Assembly (NCBI GenBank): GCA_000310025.1
Contig: FN647857.1
Location: 83,769-104,959 of the forward strand
Length of the DNA: 21,191 nucleotides
Direction of reading: 5' to 3'
From: Ectocarpus siliculosus
Taxonomy: Eukaryota > Sar > Phaeophyceae > Ectocarpales > Ectocarpaceae
In this document: piece by piece, positions 1-11,000 of the stretch
Numbering within the stretch: the first letter of the stretch is position 1
Layout: every line of letters starts with the position of its first letter
Notes under the pieces: generated by a model
The model's input: only the letters and a program-made list of their open reading frames with translations
What the model was told of the DNA's origin: nothing
The model's database searches: none
Made by a program: the position numbers and the translations under genes

Positions 1-727
1 AAACAGCGGGAAAAAAAAAAAAAAGTAAAAGGATGAACAAAAAAAAGGGAAAAAAAGGCCAAATAAATGTGCACCTGCTGAAAAAAACAAAAAGAGCACG
101 AAAACATGATAGCACGACAAAAAAAAAAAAGAGAGAACAACTGGGCAACACAATGAAGCAGGGAACAGCAGGGGGTCAGCCCCGAAGCCTCTGCATGGTG
201 CTGCTGTTGTTCATGTATCGAGACCCGCTCAAATACACACGTAGACGGCTACATAGCTCAAATGAGGAGTTACGCATGAGGCAGTTGCCGCTGACAGCAG
301 CAGGCTAGGAGGCACAAACAACGAACAAAAAATAATCCGGAAAAATGAGAAAAACAAACATCTAAAACCGGCTCAAGCAACCGACGCGAAGCCCGTGGGC
401 GGTAGGCGAAAAACAGACATACAACTCGACAGAAAAAAACATCGTCGTCAACGCTTGGCTGAAACCAAAGCGATGGACGTAAACCGGGGCGACACCTTGT
501 GACAAAACAGCGACAAACAAAACCAGGGAATGCTAATGTTGCGAGAACAAAGCACGACCCCGCCAGAAACACACACGCATATCCACACACGGGGTCCTAG
601 ATCGTGGCCTTTAGAAGAACATTGTGTTTTTCTTCAACCGCACTACTACTGAGACTGACGTATTTTCATTGGTCAGCCGGTTAGCGCGGTCGATGCAAAT
701 AATAAAAAAAACACACACACAACACAC
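1..727 (-). other. SPT5: SPT5 intron 13 (left part), no exon recognised
   Basis: It starts with a GTGTGTTGTGTGTGTG donor at 727. It contains one copy of the dispersed D-arm-like element (630-712) and several A-rich runs on the plus strand near the left edge. I looked for the KOW3-KOW4 linker on the minus strand and found nothing convincing. Confidence 0.6.
630..712 (+). repeat. Dispersed short element, copy 1 (tRNA D-arm-like core)
   Basis: It holds the core GGTCAGCCGGTTAGCGCGG followed by TCGATGC and an A/CA-rich tail. It shares about 70 bp with copies at 7489, 7396 (shorter) and 17828 (opposite strand). Confidence 0.7.
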
Positions 728-827
728 CTCGAGCTCCTTGGAGCTCATGTCCGTGAGCACCATGGCCCTGCTGGCACCGTCCGGGTTCTTGACAATCTTG
801 AGGATTGTGCCGGTCTCTCCCGTGAAC
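728..827 (-). CDS. SPT5: SPT5 exon 13: KOW3 end; last coding exon in window
   Basis: The acceptor is CCTTCTACAG|G and the donor CTCGAG|GTGTGT. It encodes FTGETGTILKIVKNPDGASR then AMVLTDMSSKELE, completing KOW3 (cf. G-D-T-G-x-I and L-(S/T)-D-(L/M)-(T/S)-x-x-E-L in other Spt5). I found no convincing next exon in 1-727, so the gene continues left of the window. Confidence 0.93.
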
Positions 828-2072
828 CTGTAGAAGGAAACAGGTTTGTACACGCGCACCGGGCGACAGGATCGTGAGTCTAGATACCAGCCACCACATG
901 ATCGGATAACCGATTTCATGGAGACAACACGGGTAGGTAAAACCTGACACCTCCATATGTCCCACACGGCAGAATCGATTCCCAGAATTCGCAACAATTA
1001 ACATTATTTTGTCTTCGGCAGGAAGGCGGTACCGATGGTCGTCCAGACCCGAAGACGGCCAACAAAACCCTTTCAATATCACCGGCACAACCGCCACCGC
1101 AAAACATGACCACCACCACCACTTCAGCTACCACCCCCACCACCAGCAACAACATTACCACGTGACCACCGCCCACCGAAATCTCTATAACAAGAACAAT
1201 TGCTACCGCCTCCGCCACCACCCACCCACCCACCACCACTTCCACAGGTGCTGCTGTTACCTGCCGTCGATGATGCGGACGTGACCCCCGACCTTGATGT
1301 ACTTCTCCAGCTGGTCCGGCTTCAGCTCCACCACCTCGTCGGCGAGTTCCTCCACCAGGGGCTGGATGTGCACCACGGCATCGGCTTGCGACTGCCCCGT
1401 CTGACGGCCAAAACACACACACACACACAAACCACAACAAACAAAAAAACAACGCACAGCAGTACAGCAGCGCAGCAGTACTACGTGAGGGGTTTAAGCG
1501 CGTGATAAAAGACAATTCGATGCACGTAGCACGCGAATCAATTATGCGCACCACGCCTTTATTTGTGTTGGAGGTAGACACGCCAACTTCCAAGATCACG
1601 GCAAAGGAATTGAGAAGAGATAAGAGGTCAGGGCGGTTTCATGGCATGCACAAGCAGCTTTAATGACGTCTGGTATCCAGATGCTGTCAGTCACGCTCTT
1701 AAAAGGAGAACAACATCTACGCGCGGCATAATTAGTCCAAGTCTGTGACCAAGGAAGCTTCGCGTCCGCGTCAAAGTTGGACCGGCATGTATATCGAAAG
1801 GCAAATACTGAAACGGAGACCAGAACAGCTATGTAACGAATGACAACAAACACTTGACAAGTACCTGCCTAACCCTCAGCACCCTCCCCATGAGGTCCGT
1901 GAGGTCTCCCTTCACCACCACCACGGTGTCGCCCTTCGAGAACAGCGGCGCCTGAGCACACCACACATGCCATCCCCATTCGTGGGGTCCCGTCCGCATA
2001 AAATCCATCCAACCGTTCGCCCCAACGCGTCGGTCAAGTGTTTTTTTTTTCGCCCGTCCACCCATGGCGCGC

Positions 2073-2105
<33 letters not shown>

Positions 2106-2920
2106 GTCGTTGATCGATTACATTCGTCGATTGCACCGTTCAAATTTGTTTCCGCCGGTCCGTCCGTGGCGCCGGGTAGATCGTTGTTCGTACCGCATGT
2201 GTGTGTGTGTGTGTGTTTTCCGTTCCCATCCCGCATCATTCCATCCCATCCCAACCCATCCCAACCCCGTTCCGTTTCATTCGTCGACCCCCCGGCAAGT
2301 CAATGCGGGAAACACAACGACCAGGAGACGAGCGGTAGCAGTCGCAAGCAAGGAAGAGGCGAGTGGGGGGCGGGGGAGGGGAAGAGACACACCCGATTGG
2401 TCAGTCAAGTGTGTTTCCGAGAGCAGAGAGCGAAAAAGACGCCCATTGTTTGTTTCAGTTCCAGTTCTCGATGTCGGTTTGGCCCCCCAAAGAAACACAT
2501 CACCTCAAACACAACGCACGTCGTGTACTTATCATTTCTTCACTTCATTTACTCCGAAACTACAAGAAATATCTCGCTTTTTTTTTGCCTCACGGGCTTG
2601 TGAAAACATGTGCGTTGCCGAAATGAGTTGCTGCTACTATTTAAGCATTCATAAGGACACGCATGGGAGCCCTCGTCCAGCTCTGTCGTGAGTCACACCG
2701 CGGAACTTCCTTGCCACGTACAAGTACCAAGGAATACCTAATACACCAATACGGCGTGGAAGTGTACTGTACGGCAAGAGAGGAAGGGGAGACACTGGAT
2801 GGAGGTTAGGACAAAACTTTGACCGCCACGAAGGTGGCACCCGCACCACAACCAATACGAACAACCTAACAAAAAAATAACGACAACAAATCACAATCGC
2901 CAACAGCACCAGCACCAACG

Positions 2921-2951
<31 letters not shown>

Positions 2952-4015
2952 CCAAGACACGCTCACGTCGCTCGTGGGCTCCATGGCCTGCGCCATCGCG
3001 AGATCCTCCATGATCTCCGTGTCCTTGTCCTCAGCGTCGCGGTTGCGCTCGTCGTCGCTGTCGTCGCCATCGCTGGAACCAAACCAACGACACGAGCGCG
3101 ATTTGTACCAAAACACACGACGATCTTAGTTAATACTGCAGCTAAAAACATTCGTCAAACAGCAGTGGGCATGGCCTCAATTCTGCAGCTAAAAACATTC
3201 GTCAAACAGCAGTGGGCATGGCCTCAATTCTGCAGCTAAAAACATTCGTCAAACAACAGTGGGCATGGCCTCAATTCTGCAGCTACAAACATTCGTCAAA
3301 CAACAGTGGGCATGGCCTTAATTCTGCAGCTAAAAACATTCGTCAAACAACAGTGGGCATGGCCTTAATTCTGCAGCTAAAAACATTCGTCAAACAGCAG
3401 TGGGCATGGCCTTAATTCTGCAGCTAAAAACATTCGTCAAACAGCAGTGGGGGCATGGCCACGAAAGGCATCGTAACTGTACACCATGCCAGAGGACGGA
3501 AGCGTGCGAGGAGAGGCGCGACCAAACTGAGGCTACTGCATGCCCTCAAAAAAGGGCGAGAGCTGTACCCCAGATTGTCGTTCAGACAGACACAGAACTG
3601 CGTTCATACTTTACAACAACGATCAAGTGCTTCCAAGCGACAGCACTAACGAACCGCTTGGTGTCCGTCGGCTCTTGAGACTTGACTTACCCGTCGCCGC
3701 ATTCTCACCTTCCTCTTGCAGCACACCACCCACGAAATACCAACTCCCCGTCTTAGGCTGTGCATGTTCTTTTCCTACACTTGTCTTTCCCGTCACCGTC
3801 TTGTCGTCTGTCTCCCCCTTGCAGCAAACCACCCCCTCGGAATCAACCTCCCATTCTTAACGCCTATACATACATTCTTATCCTACGGTGGTTCCTTCTC
3901 TCACTCTTACCCCGGGTCCCTCTTCTCCCTCCTGCTCTTGAACCGCTGGATCTCCTCGAGGGTGGGATTCACCCTGTCCGCGCGCAGCCACGTGCTCACG
4001 TTAACCTAGCCGTAC

Positions 4016-4062
<47 letters not shown>

Positions 4063-4195
4063 AGCACGAATGGGCGGCACACACGCGCGAAAGACAAATT
4101 TTCGGATGCCGCGTGAGCGAGGACGGACGATGCCGTCACAGCAAGAGGAATGATGCTGGGACAGAGAGAGAGAGAGAATGAGAGAGAGAGAATTA

Positions 4196-4275
<80 letters not shown>

Positions 4276-7200
4276 AGAGGGGGGAGGAGAGAGAAAGAAG
4301 GATGCGGGTGCAAGTGCGACGGTATCTATCAGCACCACGACGCTCAGAACTTCCTCTTGCCCCCGCCTTCCATCTTTCCTGCCCCGCCCACCTCCTGCGC
4401 TGCATGTCACGCCAAACCATGTTGCGATTCGCTCTGTGTTCCGGTAGACGTCCCTGCGTCTTCACCACACACACACGGCACGCACCCACTCCCTCATTCA
4501 CTCACTCACACAGGTGTATTTCTCACGTCATAACCCTCGCCTAGCTCACGGACAAGGACGTCGAGGAAAAACATGGTCGTCGTCACGTTGAAAATTCGCT
4601 CACTCCCGCCCCCGATTCTGAGCACCAAAAAAAAAAAACTTGATGGTTGTCACCTTCAGATTTCACTCAGTAGTCCAACCACTCGCGTCCGATTCTGGAA
4701 ACACAAATCGAATAAGACTAGGTATAATAGTTGTCACACTCACTCGCAGCCGATCCCGATCACAAAATCAAATACATTTTGGTGATTGTCACAGCATTCA
4801 TTCACTCCCTCGCTCACACTCGTGCCCCGATTCCGATTCTGAAAACATATCATCCAAACAACTTTTGATACAAAACTTGTACATATGTATCACATTCAGC
4901 GCTCACCCACTCACTCACTCTCACATACCCACTCTCTAGCACACACAAAAAATAAACGTCGCCAACAGAGTGTTATCAATCCTGCGGGCTCACTCCCCCC
5001 ATCCTTATCGCACAGGCTCAATATTTACAACCATTATATCTCATGTCGATTCATCCAGTATGGGAATAGGTTACGCAACAGTCCAGCGAAGGTGAGACCA
5101 AACGCGAGACTTGAGAGTATGGAGTGAGCTGAGGCTGAGGAGGGAGTGGCTGCACCGGCCGTGGGGGAGGCGCCGCACTTACCTCTTTGACGACGAAGCC
5201 GTTGAGGAAAAAGTTGTTCTGGAAGTAGTCCATGTGGTCCCCGTGCCCCTGGAAACGCCTGCGGTCCACCATGGCCTCGTCGCTCGCTTGCTTGATCTGA
5301 TCATTGTGCAGGGCGTCGGTTCGAAATTTCGTTTCGGATGTCATTTTGGTTTGGGTTGGTGCCGTCGCATTCAAACATCAGTTGTTTGTTAAATTGTTGT
5401 TGCTGGTCCTCGTGCTTGTGTTCTTCTTCGTGTAGCGCTTGGGTGGAACCTCGGGTTGTAGCCGCATTCGGCCTTGATTCGTTCTTGTCCTTGCCTCGCT
5501 TCCTTCCGCTAACTACAACGACAAGTCGTAGCCGTTGTCTCAGAACCCTTGCCGCATAACAGAAACGTCAAACAGATACGCCGCCGTGGCTACCGGATGG
5601 AGGGGCAACATCAAGAACATCAAGAACAAAAAAGTTGCCACATGGCCATAAAAAAAATTAAAACGGTTCGCACGAAAGTGACCGGACGCACACGCCATAC
5701 CCCAACAAAAAACCGCAAAAAAGAACGCTTTCATCTCACAAGAGCGCGACACTTTTTTTTTGTTGTCTTTTTTTCAAATCACCGCTCACAGCAATTACTT
5801 GTGCCGTTTACTCCAGCCCGTGGTCACACAGGAGGGTTCCTCTCCCATAGGCCCCTTACCCATCCCTCCTGTCCTTCGATTTTGAATGCGAGAAGAGCGC
5901 AGCACTCTCTCCCCTCTGTGTACACACGAACTACTAGCGCTTTCCAGGCCGGGAACGGAAGCGAGAGAAAAACTCACTTTGCGAACTCGCTTACGCCGGG
6001 ACTCTCGAAAACAAGAAAACGATCCTTTCGAACGGGGGATTATCTCCCAACTCGTGGCCGTTTTTCCAGCAATGCATGTCGCAAACGGAGAACTTATCTC
6101 CGAAGTCGTAGCCTTTCTATGATGTTACGCATGTAAAAATGCAGAAAAAAAAAAACTCACCTCTTCCGGATTGAAGAATCGCTGGGGAGGGCGGAGAGAC
6201 TTCCTTGCGTTGCGGGTCTCGGCGTCCGCTGACAGGGAGACGAGGTCGATGCGAGGGATGAATTGCACGACGGCTCTCTCGCCCCCTGCCAAGACCTGTT
6301 ACGTGTCGGGTAGCGTAGCGTAGCGTCGGCAGGCACACACACATGTTCAGCTTGTACAGCAGTAGGGGGAAACACATACACAAAAGAGAGGTGCATCGTG
6401 GTTTCGTCATACACACGTCTTGCAGTACATAAAAAACAACACAAGAGAGGCGCTTACCGCACTACCGGTGGCTTCGTGCTTACAACCCGGCACATTTCCG
6501 TCCAAAAAGTGACGCGTGTGCAACAACAGCGTTGGGTATTGCTGTCGGCACACACGCTTTCAGTATACACGGGAAACCACACGCCAAAAAAGACGAAGAA
6601 AAAAAGAGAGATACCTAGGTGTATGGTGGCTTCGTACGACCGGTACATCTCCGTCTCGAAAAAAAGGGGGTCGTGTTGTCAAACATGAGTAAAGGGCCAA
6701 ACGAACAAACCGTCTCCTGCAAGAACACGGGTCAAGGTAAAACCGAGTCCGCCTCCCGAACCCCATCACGTGAAACGCAACATACCAGTACAGTAGTGGT
6801 ACCGGTGAAAACCCTGTCGAAAAATGCCGGTTTCCCCGTATAAGGCCGGTGGAATCGTCTGGCACAGACGGAATAAAAAATAATTCAAGGTTGTTTAATA
6901 CTCTGAATAACGCCGGTTGCTCGCTACAATGCCGGAAAAGTCGGCTGGATCGCACCGACATAATACCGGGATCACTCCCTCAAAGTATCTTTGTTCCTCG
7001 CTCACCTCCACCACCTTGGCCAGGTCGTCCGTGTAGGGCTTGCGCTTCAGGCGGATGAACTGGTTCTGCCGCACGGGCTTGGCGCGGGTAGCGCTTCGCA
7101 CGCTGAGCACGGCCGTCATGTCCGGGATGGGCACCTTCCGGAGCTTGCTGTGGTAAATCTACAAAAAAAAAAAAAAAACGCCGTGACACACGGAACCGTC

Positions 7201-7788
7201 AGAGTTATATCGTAAAGCACGATGAATTCGTCATGCTACAACCACGATCGAGGGAACAACTCCCCTCCCTTCCCCTCCTCTCCCCTCCGGGTTCTTGTTG
7301 GGTAGGGGGGTGCACATACCAAGCAAAAACGCCGAGGACCTGCCAACGGCTACAGCTGAACACGACACACCACACACGCACACACACAACAATCACGTAC
7401 ATATTTTCATCCGTCAGCCGGTTAACGCAGTCCATGCTAAGCACACCTATTCACTCATACACATACACACACACGAAGAGAGTATTTTGTGGTTTCGACC
7501 GGACTAATGACTGGCGTATTTGTATTGGTCAGCCGGTTAGCGCTGTCGATGCAAAAAAAAAATATATATATATATACGTGGCTTGCGGACCCTTCGTGAC
7601 CATCTTAATTTGAGCAAAATGTGGTAAGTTAGCCTGTGACTACGGGAACGGACCGCGCCAAGTGCTAGTTAGATCAGTACGTACAGAGGAGGGTACTGGA
7701 TAGTAAAAAATATCGGAAAGGCTAGTAACGTGAACACAACAACAACATCAACATCAACAACAACAGCAACAACGACAACAACAACGAC

Positions 7789-7843
<55 letters not shown>

Positions 7844-7942
7844 ACAACAACAACAACAACAGCAACAACGACAACAACAACAACAACAACGACAACGACA
7901 ACGACAACAACGACAACAACAACAACAACAACAACGACAACG

Positions 7943-8005
<63 letters not shown>

Positions 8006-11000
8006 ACGACAACACCTAAAACATCCACATAAACGCACACGTACGCACCCCCCTCAATCCGTTGATGGCCGCCTTAACCGCCGGCTCGTTCTGCGCCTCC
8101 AGGTACAGGAAACCCTTGGTTCCCGCGGGCACGACGGCGGAGGTAACCCCGAACGGTTGGCCGTTCGCCTTGAACGCCAAGGCCTTGTTCATCACCGAGA
8201 GGCACAGCTGTACCGTGGTGTGTGCCAAAGCAGTTCGTTTTTCGTTTTTTTTTTCGGCAAGATCGAAAGGTCGACGACCCATCCATCGAAATAGTTGGTT
8301 GTCAAACAGGGGTGGGGAGGCGAGGGAGGCCGGCAGATGGGAGGGGGTGAGACGGGGGTGGGGGGTTCATGCGGAGACACAGCAGCGATGATGCTCTGGT
8401 ATTGGCAGCGGCGTTCTTTACAGCGTTTCACACTTTTGGGTTGTGTTAATTCTGTAGGAAAATCACCAAAAAAAAATAAAACAAATAAAACAAACGCTGC
8501 TATTTCACTTTCGGTGTACCCGATGGTGCCAAGCATGAGAGCATGCCGGGCACGGTAAGCGGGATGTACGTTGCTTCTTGCGGCAACAAATCACAAAAGA
8601 ACAGTTCGAAAGTTTCATGCCGCAGATAAATTAGATCATGAGAGCAAAAACCGACACGAAGGGGGTTGGCTGCACGGGAGCGGAGGACGTTACATGCAAG
8701 AGAAAAAAGGGGGAGATAAGTATTTAGATCAACGGAGGGGCCGAATCGCAGTAACCCCGAGTGAAACCGTCATGTGCTGGCCGAGGAAGAGACTTCGGTG
8801 GCGACAATTGAAGAAAAAAATCGACAAGCATCCTTCTCCACGATTATGTCCCAAGGTCCAAAGTATAGAGAGAGACGTGGGGGGAATGGGAGCAAACAAG
8901 GAGACAAAAAACCGCCGGTGGTGGTCGTGCCAAAATTGCTGCCATCTATTTCATCATGCATGCCGTCGGAAGCAACGTCACCCATCCCTATTTGCGCGCT
9001 AGAACACACCACGCCAGGCACACAGCTGGTAGCAGTGGGGGTGTAGCGCGAGGCCAAAGCTCTGGATACAGTCGTTTCAGGGCATCGCCCACACAGGCGG
9101 GACGGTATGATCTCCAGAGAAAAAAAAACAAAAAAAATCGACGTATTCTTTTGTTCTTCGCAGGGAGAAAAGTACGGGATAGAACCACCGCGGCACGTTG
9201 TGCGCCATCATTGCGTACTGCGGGGGCCCCTCACCGACGTCTCCTTTCCGGTCTTGCATTCCACGACGAACAGGCTCTTGTCCGAGATGCCCGGGAGCAA
9301 CGCTTGTTGCGCCACCTGTGGGCGCGCCGGCCCAGCAACGATGGCACGCGTGGGAGCAACAGCAGCAGCAGGAGCAGCAGGAGCAGCAGCGTTCACACCG
9401 GTCAACGGACACCGTTGAGAGTAAAGCATGAAATAGTAGTACAGTACACAACGCGGGCAAGTAACCCCCCCTGGTGCGTCAGCCGTGGAAAGTCAATCAG
9501 CACCTCTACCGTAGGGACACGAGGACAAATAACACCAGCGCCAGCCGCAGCAGCAGGGGAAGCAACAACAGCGCGAGCTCTGCCACGGCACCCAAAAATC
9601 GTGCTCACTGAAGGCAATCATCGCGAAGGACGCCGAAACCACTTCTTGCACCCAAAGGGTACGTGTGGCCCCTCGAAAAAAAGCGGACCCTTGAAACAAA
9701 CACCAACCTCTGGGTCCACGACACCGACCCCATCCCCGATGTCATCATCGCTGTACCCGCCGCGTCCCCCCCCGCCCACTCCGCCCGCCCCCTGCCTACC
9801 CGCCCCGCCGCCGCCGCCGCCCCCGCCCCCGCCGCCGCCCCCCCCGCCGCCCGGTCCCATCCGGAAGTCGTCGTCCTCGTCGTCGTCGTCCTCGTCGTCG
9901 ATACGACCTCCTAGGTCGTTGCGGGACTCCGGAAGACGTACGCCGAGCCTTCGCATGGTCTGCTTGGCCTGTTCCTCCAGGGGCTGCTCCATGAAGGCCT
10001 TGCTCTGCTCCTGCCGCCGCGCGATTCGCTCGTGCATGTCTCTGTTGTTGGGGCAGAAGGGAGAGGGGGGGCCGGACGATGGAAAAAAGGGACGGGTGGT
10101 AGTTGGAGATACTCAAAGTATGATACACGTAAGCCGGTTCTCACCGGGAGGGTTGTTGAATGTTGAACAGAGACGTGAACAGTGCAGTATTTTGGGTCAG
10201 GGTGGTGTAGGGAGGTGTACCTATGACAGCAGTTTCTCATGGAGTGCAAAGGAAAACACGACAAAACAGCCGATTTCGTCGATGTCGTCGTTCGTCATCG
10301 ACGATACTGGCCTCAGTCCTACAGCCGCAAATATGGAAAAAGAGTTCATCGAAGGCGTAGGACCTTGCTCCTGAAAAAAACGCCGCGACGCGCCGAGAAA
10401 AAAACACAAACGTCGAGGCGAGGAAATAAAGCACGCACGCAGGGCTCGTTGTACAAGTAACATATGTCAATGTGCGTAGTAGCAGAAGTAATGACTTTCA
10501 CGCGAGAAAGGCGGTCGAACAATCGTGACCTGAGGACATCGCGCTGCGTCGGTGGTTGCCGACAAAACCCCTACAAATCCCGACCCAGTTATACATACAT
10601 ACATAGTGGGGCGTCTGCCGCACGATGCACATGCAACAAAAAACAGCGATTCATCACGCGCTGGTTTGACGCGTGCCCTGCACAGGACAATGCGCTTCTC
10701 GGCGGTGGCGTTGGTCGTGGCCACAGCCGCGATTTTTTTCTTTTTTCGTCGCTTTCGATCGAACCCCCCCCCAAAAAAAAAAAAAAAACGTCATGCCCAT
10801 AGAAGTACAACCAAAAACGAGCTGTATGCCAACCTGTAGCCACTGCATACCGCCATACCATTTCAAAGGTTTGTCGCCCTGAAGACCGCGGTGTGAGAAC
10901 AAAGAGATGGTCTTGGCGTATCTCCCCCTTGTATCATATGTTTGGTTGTATATGGCTGCCGAAGCGGTAGGCTATCACCCTGACAACAACCCTATGCGTG

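Larger units (their letters stand above)
4006..5182 (-). other. SPT5: SPT5 intron 8
   Basis: It holds the (CTG)14, (CT)n and four-copy diverged repeat described separately. The part 4873-5182 has no recognised feature. Confidence 0.6.
7159..8048 (-). other. SPT5: SPT5 intron 5
   Basis: It contains two copies of the dispersed D-arm-like element, an (AT)n run (7561-7576) and the 300-bp (AAC/GAC)n tract beside the donor. The acceptor has a T15 tract. Confidence 0.65.

Noticed and set aside
62-82. Candidate SPT5 acceptor (T-rich tract followed by CAGCAG on the minus strand)
   Set aside because: The following translation (VHIYLAFF...) does not resemble the Spt5 sequence after KOW3.
3136-3461. 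CRISPR-like regular repeats
   Set aside because: The 47-bp units are directly adjacent with no spacers, and the genome is eukaryotic.
3212-3678. Plus-strand frames with repeated KTFVKQQWAWP-like segments
   Set aside because: They are produced by the 47-bp minisatellite, whose unit is not a multiple of 3. No start context, splice signals or conserved domain.
7669-8040. Open frames encoding poly-Val, poly-Leu, poly-Thr and Cys-rich proteins
   Set aside because: They are translations of the (AAC/GAC)n microsatellite in different frames.
8956-10374. Long plus-strand open frame (472 codons)
   Set aside because: It is antisense to SPT5 exons 3 and 4 and consists of Pro, Ser and Arg low complexity. 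The minus-strand exons explain the openness.
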